Positions 36,335 through 45,096 of a DNA stretch of 64,000 bases are shown here, one piece after another. The stretch comes from Chitinophaga eiseniae (lineage in GTDB: Bacteria > Bacteroidota > Bacteroidia > Chitinophagales > Chitinophagaceae), in contig NZ_FUWZ01000002.1 in NCBI RefSeq assembly GCF_900167135.1, positions 1,142,651 through 1,206,650 of the forward strand. Reading direction: 5' to 3'. The number at the start of each line of letters is the position of its first letter. Within the stretch, counting starts at the first letter, position 1. The position numbers and the translations under genes are program-made. The notes under the pieces are model-generated. The model had not been told where the DNA came from. It saw only the letters and a program-made list of their open reading frames with translations, and did no database searches.

Positions 36335-38383
36335 ATGAGGAAATACCTGCTCACAGGCATCGGCATTGCCGGTATGGCATGCATGGCCGCCTGCAACCAG
36401 GGACAGTCGACGGCCGATCAGCAACAAGCCACCCCCGACATCCTGGCTGCCAACGTAGACAGCACTGTCAACCCCGCACAAGATTACTTTGACTATGTCA
36501 ACGGCGGATGGATAAAACGTAATCCTATCCCTGCAGAGTACAGTTCCTGGGGCATCGGTAACCTGGTACAGGAAGAGCTGTACAAACGTCTGCGGCTCAT
36601 CAACGAGCAGGCCGTCGAAAAACCGGGCGATGACATCTCCCGTAAAATAGCCGCTTTCTGGAAAAGCGGAATGGACTCCGTAGCCCTCAACGCCGCCGGT
36701 ATTAAACCTATCGAGGCCGATCTGAAAGCTATCGACGCCGTTACCAACACCCGGGAACTGGTTGCCCTTGCCGCACAGCAAAACATCTTCACCGGCGTAA
36801 TGTGCAGCCCTTACATCGCACAGGATGCCAAGAACAGCGAAGCCATGGCCCTGCAGTTTTACCAGGGCGGCCTTGGTTTACCCAACCGCGATTACTATTT
36901 CAATACCGACGAACGCACTACCAAAATAAGGCAGGCTTATCCCGCGCACATCGCTAAAATGCTGCAGTTCACCGGTATGGACAGCACTGCCGCCAAAGCT
37001 GCCGCCGCCAGCGTGGTACAACTGGAAACCATCCTCGCCAGGTCCAGCCGCAAGCTGGCAGACCTGCGCGATCCGGAAGCCAACTATCACAAGATGGCCG
37101 TTACCCAGCTGAACAAAATGGCCGGTAACATCGACTGGGCCGCCTTTATAAAACAGCAAGGCATTAACAGTCACGCAGATACGATTATTGTTGGTCAACC
37201 GGAATTCTACACCGCCCTCAGCAACGCCGTTAAATCACAACCGCTGGACGCCTGGAAGAACTACCTGAAATGGCACCTGATCAACAGCAGCGCTTCCACA
37301 CTCAGCGATGACATTGCCGCTACCGACTTTGCCTTCTATGGCACACTCCTGAAAGGCCAGGAGAAACAAAAGCCCCGCTGGAAACGGGTGCTGGATGCGG
37401 AAGAAGGCGCCATGGGCGAAGCGCTCGGCCAACTGTTCGTGAAAGAGTTCTTCAACGCCGACGCCAAAAAAAGATACGAGAACCTGGTGGAAGACATCCG
37501 CGGGGCACTGAAAACACGTATCGAAAACCTCACCTGGATGAGCGACAGCACCAAACAGAAAGCACTGTACAAACTGTCTAAAATCACCAAGAAAGTAGGT
37601 TACCCGGACAAATGGAAAGACTTCTCCGCCATGACCATCAAAGAGCAGTCATATGCAGCGAATGCCAGAGCAGCACAACAATGGTGGCACAACTACCAGG
37701 TCAACAAACTGGGCAAACCGGTAGACCGCACTGAATGGGACATGACACCGCAGACCTATAACGCCTACTACAATCCCAGCAACAATGAAATCGTGCTGCC
37801 TGCCGGTATCTTCACCGTGCCCGGCAAACGCGACGAAGAGCTGGACGACGCGCTGGTATATGGCTATGCCGGCGCCTCCACCATCGGCCACGAAATCACC
37901 CACGGCTTTGATGATGAAGGCCGCCAGTTTGACGCAGACGGTAACCTGAAAAACTGGTGGACCAAAGAAGACGAAGCAAAATTCAATCAACGCGCAGCGG
38001 TGATGATCAACCAGTTCAACTCCTACGTAGTAGTAGACACCTTGCATATCAACGGCAAAGCCACCCTCGGCGAAAATATCGCAGACCTTGGCGGTATCCT
38101 CCTCGGATGGGACGCCTTCCAAAAAACAGCACAGTTTAAAAAGAACCAGCCCATCGCCGGCTACTCCCCCGCACAACGTTACTTCATGGGTTACTCCCTC
38201 GGATGGCTCAGCCACACCAAAAAAGAAGACCTGGCCAGAAGAGTGCTCACCGATGTGCACTCCCCCGCCAAGTTCAGAGTGATCGGCCCCTTTAGCGACG
38301 TAGACGCTTTTTACAAAGTGTACAACCTGAAAGAAGGCGACGGCATGTGGAGAGCAGACAGTGCACGTGTCAGAATATGGTAA
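36335..38383 (+). CDS. M13 family zinc metallopeptidase, lipoprotein
   Basis: 682 residues. A lipoprotein signal peptide ends at MAAC (Cys20), so the enzyme is membrane-anchored. The N-terminal M13 domain begins with DYFDYVNGGWIKRNPIP. The catalytic zinc motif GHEITHGFDDEGRQFD (near residue 519) and the third ligand region NGKATLGENIADLGGI are intact, and the protein ends with the family-typical aromatic-containing tail (RVRIW). It is a neprilysin/PepO-type endopeptidase acting on short peptides outside the cytoplasm. It is monocistronic and followed by a clear terminator. Confidence 0.96.
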   Translation: MRKYLLTGIGIAGMACMAACNQGQSTADQQQATPDILAANVDSTVNPAQDYFDYVNGGWIKRNPIPAEYSSWGIGNLVQEELYKRLRLINEQAVEKPGDDISRKIAAFWKSGMDSVALNAAGIKPIEADLKAIDAVTNTRELVALAAQQNIFTGVMCSPYIAQDAKNSEAMALQFYQGGLGLPNRDYYFNTDERTTKIRQAYPAHIAKMLQFTGMDSTAAKAAAASVVQLETILARSSRKLADLRDPEANYHKMAVTQLNKMAGNIDWAAFIKQQGINSHADTIIVGQPEFYTALSNAVKSQPLDAWKNYLKWHLINSSASTLSDDIAATDFAFYGTLLKGQEKQKPRWKRVLDAEEGAMGEALGQLFVKEFFNADAKKRYENLVEDIRGALKTRIENLTWMSDSTKQKALYKLSKITKKVGYPDKWKDFSAMTIKEQSYAANARAAQQWWHNYQVNKLGKPVDRTEWDMTPQTYNAYYNPSNNEIVLPAGIFTVPGKRDEELDDALVYGYAGASTIGHEITHGFDDEGRQFDADGNLKNWWTKEDEAKFNQRAAVMINQFNSYVVVDTLHINGKATLGENIADLGGILLGWDAFQKTAQFKKNQPIAGYSPAQRYFMGYSLGWLSHTKKEDLARRVLTDVHSPAKFRVIGPFSDVDAFYKVYNLKEGDGMWRADSARVRIW

Positions 38384-38400
38384 GACCTTTTACGAGGTAT

Positions 38401-38439
38401 GAAAAGCCTGATTGGGACTCCTTTCCAGTCAGGCTTTTC
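38401..38439 (+). terminator. Rho-independent terminator
   Basis: An 11-bp perfect stem (38401-38411 and 38429-38439), extendable inward by about four pairs with one wobble, is followed by a short T-rich run. It lies 17 bp after the M13 peptidase stop. Confidence 0.85.
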
Positions 38440-38514
38440 TATTTGTCTGAATGCCGTCAGGAAAAGATATAATGTACATATTGCGCGAACTATTAACTAT
38501 CTTGAGTCCCGAAT

Positions 38515-38543
38515 TTTGGAATTGGATTGCTAAATTAATTTTG
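38515..38543 (+). promoter_or_regulatory. Bacteroidota-type promoter for the CBM9/GHL10 pair
   Basis: TTTG (38515-38518), a 17-nt spacer, then TAATTTTG (38536-38543). The ATG follows at 38558, implying a very short leader of about 8 nt. Confidence 0.7.
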
Positions 38544-38557
38544 GAGCTATAAGAGAA

Positions 38558-39697
38558 ATGGGAAGTTCATGCCATGAGCGGCGGAAACCAGTCGCGCACT
38601 TTTTTGCTATTGTTATTATCGGAGTATTTGCTGTTTGTACAGGAGCTGGAAACGCTTCCGCACAGACGTTTTCAGAAGCTTTTAAACCGTTTGCCGGCAC
38701 ACCCCGCCACTATGTATGTTATCACACTGCTGACAGCGTGACCATTGACGGTCAGCTGTCGGAAAAGGCGTGGGAACAGGTACCCTGGACAGATGACTTT
38801 ACGGATATTGAAGGAGATACCAAACCGGCGCCGCCGCTCCGCAGCCGTGTAAAAATGATGTGGGACCAGCATTATCTCTACATTGCTGCCGTGATGGAGG
38901 AACCCCACCTGCGGGCTACCCTTAAAGACCATGATGCGATCATATTTCAGGACAACGACTTTGAGGTGTTCATTGACCCCGATGGCGATACACATCAGTA
39001 TTTTGAACTGGAAATCAACGCCTTTAATACCGTGATGGATTTGTTTATGAACAAGCCGTACCGTCATGGTGGCAACGCGTTGCTCAACTGGGATACTAAA
39101 GGCCTTAAGACCGCCGTTCATATTAACGGTACGCTCAACCAGCCCGGCGATAAGGACAAGGAGTGGACTGTGGAAATGGCGATCCCATTCCATGCACTGC
39201 GCTTCTTCAATGATCCGCGCCGCCCGTCTGATGGCAGCACCTGGCGTATCAATTTCTCCCGGGTAGAGTGGGACACCGATATCAAAGACGGTCAGTATGT
39301 AAAGCGGAAGAAGCCGGAAAACAACTGGGTATGGTCTCCGCAGGAAATCATCAACATGCACGCCCCTGAAAGATGGGGATACCTGCAGTTCAGCACCCAA
39401 CCGACCCATGACGCCACCGCACCCTTCCGGATGCCGGTTGCCGAACCAGCCAAACGCCTGTTGTGGCATGTCTTCCATGAGCAGGTACGTTACCGGGAAC
39501 GCCACGGTAAGTTTGCTGCTACCCTCCGGGAACTGAACCTGCCCGCCAAACAAACCGCAGCAGATGGCATCACTTACTCACTGCAGCTGGAAGGCATCAG
39601 TTCCCAGTTCACCGCTTCCATACAGGGCGGCAAACTGGAGGGAACGGTTTACATTAACCAGGAAGGCCGTATCTACAGCAACACGAAAAGAAAATAA
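38558..39697 (+). CDS. Carbohydrate-binding family 9-like secreted protein
   Basis: 379 residues with an N-terminal signal sequence (about 13-35, ending near NASAQ). It contains a CBM9-like beta-sandwich (about 50-265) with the pattern VTIDGQLSEKAWEQVPW, LYIAAVMEEPHLRATL, DNDFEVFIDPDGDTHQYFELEINAFNTVMDL and WTVEMAIPFHAL. This is the form found in bacterial 'carbohydrate-binding family 9-like' proteins. The C-terminal 90 residues are not assigned. It is followed five bases later by the GHL10 gene, so both probably act on the same extracellular glycan. Confidence 0.88.
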   Translation: MGSSCHERRKPVAHFFAIVIIGVFAVCTGAGNASAQTFSEAFKPFAGTPRHYVCYHTADSVTIDGQLSEKAWEQVPWTDDFTDIEGDTKPAPPLRSRVKMMWDQHYLYIAAVMEEPHLRATLKDHDAIIFQDNDFEVFIDPDGDTHQYFELEINAFNTVMDLFMNKPYRHGGNALLNWDTKGLKTAVHINGTLNQPGDKDKEWTVEMAIPFHALRFFNDPRRPSDGSTWRINFSRVEWDTDIKDGQYVKRKKPENNWVWSPQEIINMHAPERWGYLQFSTQPTHDATAPFRMPVAEPAKRLLWHVFHEQVRYRERHGKFAATLRELNLPAKQTAADGITYSLQLEGISSQFTASIQGGKLEGTVYINQEGRIYSNTKRK

Positions 39698-39702
39698 CGC
39701 TT

Positions 39703-40791
39703 ATGAATAAACGTAATTTCATCAAAGCATTGGGACTCAGCGGGCTGGTATTAGCGAAACCGTCGCTGCCCGCACTGGCAGCCGGCACCACCGAGAAGCC
39801 GCAGTCCATGGAAAAAATAGGGGTACAGCACCGTGTCTGGATCAATCCCGATCCCAAAGAAAAAGCGGCCGATCTGGCCAAACGTTATGCCACCTATCGT
39901 AAAGCCGGCATTACAGACCTTTTCTTTGAAGCTGACAGTGAAGTACATTTCAGGGCGGCCAAAGCTGCCGGCATTAAGGCGCACCGCTGGATGTGGACCA
40001 TGAACCGTGGTGAAAAAGAGCTGCTGGCCAGTCATCCCGAGTGGTATGCAGTGAACCGTAAGGGCGAGTCCTGCTCCAACCATCCGCCGTATGTGGATTA
40101 CTACCGCTGGTTGTGCCCCAGCAAACCGGAAGTGATCAACTATCTGAAATCACAGGTAGAACAGGCGCTGTCGAAGAATTATGTAGATGGTATTCACCTG
40201 GACTATGTTCGTTTTTGCGATGTTATTTTGCCGGTGAACCTCTGGAGTAAATATGGCATTGATCAGTCGAGAGAGCTGCCGGAATATGATTTCTGTTATT
40301 GCAACGACTGCCGCAGTGCTTATAAAACCGCCTATGGCAAGGACCCTCTGGAGATAGAGCATCCGGACCAAAGTCCGTCCTGGCGGAAATTCCGCTACGA
40401 CCGGATCACCAACGTGGTAAAGAACCTTGCACAGGTAGCCCAACAACATAAAAAACCTATTTCCGCCGCGGTGTTCCCCACGCCGGAAATAGCCAAACGC
40501 ATTGTACGGCAGGACTGGACCAACTGGCCGCTGAACGCCGTTATGCCGATGATCTATCATGGCTTTTACCGGGAAAACATTACCTGGATAGGGGATGCGG
40601 TAGCAGAAGGCGTTAAAACCCTGCATGGAGCGTTTCCGTTGTATGCCGGCTTATTCCTTCCTGACTTCAACAACAACTACAATGATCTGCGCGAAGCGGT
40701 GAAACTGGCCATAGACAATGGCGCTGCCGGTGTTTCTATCTTCGGGGACATGACGCCGGAAGTGTTAAGGGTGCTGGGAGAAAGCGTGTAA
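39703..40791 (+). CDS. Family 10-like glycosidase (GHL10), secreted
   Basis: 362 residues with a signal peptide of about 26 residues beginning NKRNFIKALGLSGLVLAKP, which resembles a Tat leader with only one arginine of the pair. The TIM-barrel-like body carries DGIHLDYVRF (about 163-172), the conserved acidic strand of GHL10/DUF4015-type putative glycosidases, and PSKPEVINYLKSQVEQAL upstream of it. Substrate unknown. It is co-transcribed with the CBM9-like gene and ends at a long inverted repeat facing the GH92 gene. Confidence 0.82.
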   Translation: MNKRNFIKALGLSGLVLAKPSLPALAAGTTEKPQSMEKIGVQHRVWINPDPKEKAADLAKRYATYRKAGITDLFFEADSEVHFRAAKAAGIKAHRWMWTMNRGEKELLASHPEWYAVNRKGESCSNHPPYVDYYRWLCPSKPEVINYLKSQVEQALSKNYVDGIHLDYVRFCDVILPVNLWSKYGIDQSRELPEYDFCYCNDCRSAYKTAYGKDPLEIEHPDQSPSWRKFRYDRITNVVKNLAQVAQQHKKPISAAVFPTPEIAKRIVRQDWTNWPLNAVMPMIYHGFYRENITWIGDAVAEGVKTLHGAFPLYAGLFLPDFNNNYNDLREAVKLAIDNGAAGVSIFGDMTPEVLRVLGESV

Positions 40792-40896
40792 ATTTAGAAA
40801 TTTTGTTATTTAGGAATTTAGTTATTTAATGCCTTATCGTTCCCGGCTTATTTTGAATAGCTAAATTCCTAAATAACAATCATCAAATTTCTAAAT
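40792..40896. repeat. Long inverted repeat at a convergent gene end
   Basis: Arms 40792-40827 and 40856-40896 are reverse complements with one internal mismatch and one 6-nt insertion. They are built of ATTTAG-type units like the element at 382-483. It starts at the base after one stop codon and ends 8 bp before the other gene's stop, so it fills the convergent gap and probably ends transcription from both sides. Confidence 0.8.
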
Positions 40897-40904
40897 GACA
40901 AAAT

Positions 40905-43196
40905 TTACAAATTGTTAGCGGGTCTGTCTGCCAGCGCCTTACCAAAATTGACATTCGGTTTGTTCCCCATTGTCACTACCAGGGTACCGCCTTTTACGAG
41001 GTCCTGGTGCGTGATAAAGCTCTTCGTATAGGGCTTTCCGTTAAGCGTGACGTTTTGGATATAGATATTTTCCTTGCTGTTATTGATCGTTTGCACCGCG
41101 AAGGTTTTACCACCTTCCAGCTTCAACGTTGCCTTATCGAACAGCGGGCTGCCCAGCACATACACGCCATTGGCGGGGTTTACCGGATAGAAGCCCAGAG
41201 AGGAAAACACATACCAGGAAGACATGGCGCCGCAGTCTTCATTACCTGCCAGACCTTCCGGCTGATCGAAGTAAAAGTCTTTCATCACCTGTCTTACTTT
41301 TTCCGCTGTTTTCCACTGGTTACCTGCAAAAGCGTACATGTAGGTAACATGATGGCTGGGTTCATTCCCATGAGCGTACATGCCAATCAGGCCGGAGATA
41401 TCGCTGGATGCCTCTGCTCCCATATCTCCCTTAGCTGTGAAGAGGCTGTCCAGTTTGTGAGTGAAGGCTTCGTCACCTCCCATCAGGCTGATCAGTCCTT
41501 CCACGTCTTGCGGTACCAGCCAGGTGTATTGCCAGCCGTTGCCTTCCGTGAAATCGCCTTTTTCATGGATGGAATTGAACGGATCGTAAGGTGTTTTGAA
41601 GCTGCCATCGCTCATGCGTGGCCGTACAAATTTAATCGTGCTGTCGAAGTAGTTTTTGTAGTAGGCAGCACGTTTTTTGTAATATTCGTAGTCTTCCTGT
41701 TTGCCCATTTTTTTGGCCATGGCAGCGATACACCAGTCGTCGATAGCGTATTCCAGGGCTTTCGACACTGATTCATACTCTTTATCAGCGGGGATATAAC
41801 CTCTTTCTTTTACGTATTTCACGCCGAGGTCGTCGCGCATGGAGGTAGCTTTCATGGCTTCGAAAGCATCTTCTGCATTAAAGCCGGTGAATCCTTTCAG
41901 ATAGGCGTCCACGATAGGAGGCACGCCATGATAACCCACCATGCAGTTGGTTTCGCTGCCCATGAGCGGCCATACCGGCAGTTTGCCTTGTTGCTTGTGT
42001 ATGGTGATCATGGAGTTGACGAAGCTGTTCACTTTTTCCGGATGCAGGATGGTGCTCAGCGGGGCGGCAGAGCGATAAATATCCCACAGGGAGAAAACGG
42101 AATAGTTATCGAAGCCCGGGTTTGGATACACTTTTTTATCAGTGCCACGATAGCTGCCGTCATGATCATTGAAGAGCGCCGGATCTATCATGGTATGATA
42201 GAGGGCGGTATAGAAGACACGGCGGGCCGCTTCATCTTTTGTCCGGATGTCTACCTTGGACAGTTCCTTGTCCCACTTGGCGTTGGCGCTGTTCACCACC
42301 TGGGCGAAGTTCCAGCCTGGCATTTCCGCGTTGATGTTAGCCAATGCGTTGGCACTGCTGACGGGGGAGATGCCCACTTTCAGCATGACCTGCCCCGGTG
42401 ATTTTGCAAAAGAGATCACACCTTTTACTGCTTTCCCTTTCAGGGAGATACCTTCCTGTTTTGTATCTCCTTCAAACACCTGGAATTGTTTTACCGGTAC
42501 ATTGGATTTAATGGTGAACCATACGCGCTGGTCTTCCGCCCACCCTTTGGAATAGCGGTAACCTTCGAGGGTATGGTCATCCACTTTGCGGATGAATGTT
42601 TCCACGGGGGCGTCCCAGCCGATGCCTTCCTTCAGGTCGATGATGATGTTGGCCGGTTCGTTTTTCGGGAAGGTATATTTATGCAGCGCTACTCTTTCAG
42701 CAGCGGTCAGTTCCACGTCGATGTTATAGTCATCCAGTTTTACCCGGTAATAGCCGGGGCGGGCTTTTTCGCGGGCATGTGAATAATGGGAGCCGTAGCC
42801 GGAGGTTGGGTTTTCCTGGGTACCACGGTTGGTGCGGACTTTCCCGGTGTAAGGCATGATCAGCACGTCGCCAAGGTCGCCGATACCGGTGCCGCTCAGG
42901 TGCATCTGAGAGAAGCCGATCACCACGCTGTCAGAGTAGTGGTAGCCGGAGCACCAGTCCCACCCTTTTACGATATTGGTGGGGCCTACCTGCACCGCGC
43001 CATACGGTACGCTGGCGCCTACAAATACGTGGCCATGGCCGCCGGAGCCGATATAAGGGTCTACCGCCGCTACCGATCTGCTTTCGATGAAGCCTTCAGC
43101 GGCTTTAGCCTTTTTAGCCTGTGCCGATACCTGCGTGCCTTGCAGCATCAGGGCCGACAAGGCCAGTGCGCCACCGATCCTAAATCCCATATTCAT
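40905..43196 (-). CDS. GH92 family glycosyl hydrolase (alpha-mannosidase type)
   Basis: 763 residues with a signal peptide ending near VSAQ (residue 26). GH92 enzymes are calcium-dependent exo-alpha-mannosidases. The N-terminal beta-domain (VDPYIGSGGHGHVFVGASVPYGAVQVGPTN, GWDWCSGYHYSD) and the C-terminal (alpha/alpha)6 barrel are complete. The family motifs ALYHTMIDP, FSLWDIYRSAAPL and GNEDCGAMSSWYVFSSLGFYPV are intact. Linkage specificity within GH92 cannot be read from the sequence. It is probably periplasmic or surface located, with the GHL10/CBM9 pair on its convergent side. No SusC/SusD genes are present, so this is not a classical PUL. Confidence 0.95.
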   Translation of the reverse strand: MNMGFRIGGALALSALMLQGTQVSAQAKKAKAAEGFIESRSVAAVDPYIGSGGHGHVFVGASVPYGAVQVGPTNIVKGWDWCSGYHYSDSVVIGFSQMHLSGTGIGDLGDVLIMPYTGKVRTNRGTQENPTSGYGSHYSHAREKARPGYYRVKLDDYNIDVELTAAERVALHKYTFPKNEPANIIIDLKEGIGWDAPVETFIRKVDDHTLEGYRYSKGWAEDQRVWFTIKSNVPVKQFQVFEGDTKQEGISLKGKAVKGVISFAKSPGQVMLKVGISPVSSANALANINAEMPGWNFAQVVNSANAKWDKELSKVDIRTKDEAARRVFYTALYHTMIDPALFNDHDGSYRGTDKKVYPNPGFDNYSVFSLWDIYRSAAPLSTILHPEKVNSFVNSMITIHKQQGKLPVWPLMGSETNCMVGYHGVPPIVDAYLKGFTGFNAEDAFEAMKATSMRDDLGVKYVKERGYIPADKEYESVSKALEYAIDDWCIAAMAKKMGKQEDYEYYKKRAAYYKNYFDSTIKFVRPRMSDGSFKTPYDPFNSIHEKGDFTEGNGWQYTWLVPQDVEGLISLMGGDEAFTHKLDSLFTAKGDMGAEASSDISGLIGMYAHGNEPSHHVTYMYAFAGNQWKTAEKVRQVMKDFYFDQPEGLAGNEDCGAMSSWYVFSSLGFYPVNPANGVYVLGSPLFDKATLKLEGGKTFAVQTINNSKENIYIQNVTLNGKPYTKSFITHQDLVKGGTLVVTMGNKPNVNFGKALADRPANNL

Positions 43197-43275
43197 AACT
43201 AAATCCTTTTAGCAAGCTAATATACGCGGTCGGGAGAACTTTTCAAGCACTTTTTTTGTGAACGGGAGGTTATTT

Positions 43276-43492
43276 GGGGTTGGGTGAGGGGAAGCTGAAG
43301 TGGGCTGGGTGAGGGAGTGGGGTGAGGGTGGAAGCTGAAGTGAGCTGGGTGAGGGGGAAGCTGGGTGAGGGTGGAAGCGGAAGTGAGCTGCGAGAGGGGG
43401 AAGCTGGGTGAGGGTGGAAGCGGAAGTGAGCTGGGCGAGGCGGAAGCTGGGTGAGGGTGGAAGCGGAAGTGGCTGCGAGAGGGGGAAGCTGG
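43276..43492. repeat. 43-bp tandem minisatellite, purine-rich on plus strand
   Basis: About five units with a period of 40-43 bp; the best copies start at 43357, 43400 and 43443 (GAAGCTGGGTGAGGG start). The plus strand is almost pyrimidine-free with many GGG runs, and each unit contains two related half-units. It lies in the 392-bp gap ahead of GH92, between two genes on the minus strand. No coding frame. Confidence 0.9.
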
Positions 43493-43540
43493 TGTAAAGC
43501 CGGAAATGGAGGTGGAGGCGAAACCGGCTTTAAAATAGCG

Positions 43541-43576
43541 TCCGGAAAACGGGCATCTGAAACGCCGTTTTCCGGA
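43541..43576 (-). terminator. Terminator of the GT87-like gene
   Basis: A perfect 12-bp stem (43541-43552 and 43565-43576; arm TCCGGAAAACGG), 12 bp past the stop codon at 43589, followed on the minus strand by a T-rich stretch. Confidence 0.8.
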
Positions 43577-43588
43577 TAGCGAAGCGAC

Positions 43589-44815
43589 TCAAAGTTGCCC
43601 GACAGGCTCCAGCACAGGGGCAGCTGCTTCTGTCTTTTCCAGCTTCTTCAGGAACTGTTTGGTAAGAATTTCCCATGCGATCATCAGCCACAGTACCAGG
43701 CAGGGCAGGGCTTTCAGCGCATACGGCACCGCAAGGTTTTTCCTCACCCATGGCGTAACGAGGTCTGAATGGGAGAAACTCACAAGTAGTATGGCAAAAA
43801 ACAGGAATGTATTCGTTGCGCGCGTGATAGGCTGCATCACATACCAGATACAGATGGCCGGTATCGCGATAATGTAAGTCGGTGATTCTGAGCTGCTGCT
43901 AAATAATACGGGGAACATCAGCACCGAGCAGAGCATATACAACCGGTAGCGGGAATTATAGCGGTAAGGCAGCCGGATGTATTGGGACAGGAAAATCAAT
44001 ACCGCCGGGATCAGAACATAATTATGATTCAGCGTAGGCAGGTGAAGTATCCGCTGGATAAACCCTCCGGCGGAAATATTCTGGAAGATAGTGGTAGTAG
44101 CCTCGTTCAGCGTATTCTTATGCACCAGGGCAGCATACCATTCGAAATAACAATTAATGACATACTGAGGACTGGAAAGCAACATAGGCGCTACAAACAG
44201 GATACCTCCCCAAAGGAACAAACCACCAATCAGGCGCCTCGGATTGCTACTGAAAAAGAAGAATGCCAGTCCCACGATGCCGTAAATCTTTGTCAGCGTA
44301 CCCAACACGATCAGGAATGCCGCCATCATATCCTTACCCTTTACAATACTGGCGAAGGTCAGGATGATAAAAGCACCGATGAACTGGTTCATCTGGAACC
44401 ATCCGCTGGCGCCCATCAGCTCTTGTGTGCAGAGCAACAGGATAATGTTTTGTTGTATCCTGTTGAGCGGCAGCTGCCGGATAGCATAATACAGTATTCC
44501 CGCGCCGGTCATGGCCCATAGCAGGGCGCCGACTTTGGTTTCCAGTCCGGCAAAAGGCGCGATAACGAGGCTAAACACCGGTCCATACAGGTTTACATCG
44601 TAGTATTCCTGCGGATACTCGATATAAAGTGGTTGCTGATGTATCAGGTGAAAGAATACATTCTTGAAAATGAGGAAGTTATTGATGTTACCCCGGGATA
44701 TTTCCGTAATAGCACCAATAAAAGCCAGGCCAAACCAAAGGAACATGATCAGCCATTCCTTTTCTCCCAAATAAGTCAGCACGTTGCGTTTACGCTGTAC
44801 AGCCGTGTAGTTCAT
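43589..44815 (-). CDS. GT87/DUF2029-like polytopic membrane protein
   Basis: 408 residues with about 10-11 membrane segments. The start region (GNINNFLIFKNVFFHLIHQQPLYIEYPQEYYDVNLYGPVFSLVIAPFAGL) matches the DUF2029 / glycosyltransferase family 87 pattern of polyprenyl-phosphate-sugar-dependent transferases, which add a sugar on the outer face of the membrane. Acceptor unknown. The gene has its own terminator. A 40-residue miniprotein gene lies 93 bp upstream on the same strand. Confidence 0.82.
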   Translation of the reverse strand: MNYTAVQRKRNVLTYLGEKEWLIMFLWFGLAFIGAITEISRGNINNFLIFKNVFFHLIHQQPLYIEYPQEYYDVNLYGPVFSLVIAPFAGLETKVGALLWAMTGAGILYYAIRQLPLNRIQQNIILLLCTQELMGASGWFQMNQFIGAFIILTFASIVKGKDMMAAFLIVLGTLTKIYGIVGLAFFFFSSNPRRLIGGLFLWGGILFVAPMLLSSPQYVINCYFEWYAALVHKNTLNEATTTIFQNISAGGFIQRILHLPTLNHNYVLIPAVLIFLSQYIRLPYRYNSRYRLYMLCSVLMFPVLFSSSSESPTYIIAIPAICIWYVMQPITRATNTFLFFAILLVSFSHSDLVTPWVRKNLAVPYALKALPCLVLWLMIAWEILTKQFLKKLEKTEAAAPVLEPVGQL

Positions 44816-44908
44816 CGTAGATCCAAATACTATATATGCTGATATGACGCAGCAAAAAGCCGCATCCCCCTATTAGAGGGCGGCGATTAAAAAAAAGTAA
44901 ATACGTAA

Positions 44909-45031
44909 TTAATCTTCGAATGAAGCCCACTGTCCGGACTGCAGATTGATAGCGGTTACTGCGCCTGCAATCACCACAACGGCCGCGGCCGCAATAAGAA
45001 CAAGTACTATCATGTAGATCAGATTTTGCAT
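44909..45031 (-). CDS. Single-TM miniprotein, 40 aa
   Basis: A short ATG-started frame with a nearly ideal membrane helix (residues 4-27: LIYMIVLVLIAAAAAVVVIAG) and a polar acidic tail ending WASFED. It fills the gap between the GT87-like gene and the divergent ABC transporter. Length, hydrophobicity and placement suggest a real small membrane protein, perhaps a regulator of a neighbouring membrane protein, but such frames also arise by chance and no family is known to me. Confidence 0.5.
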   Translation of the reverse strand: MQNLIYMIVLVLIAAAAVVVIAGAVTAINLQSGQWASFED

Positions 45032-45096
45032 TCTCAGGGACAAATATAGGGAATTGGTCACCGGTTTCGCATGGCATTTTTCCGTAAATTAATACC

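Noticed and set aside
40905..43196. Polysaccharide utilisation locus around GH92
   Set aside because: No SusC/SusD pair and no linked regulator are present; only isolated glycan-active genes.
43276..43492. CRISPR array
   Set aside because: The 43-bp units are directly adjacent with no unique spacers, so it is a minisatellite.
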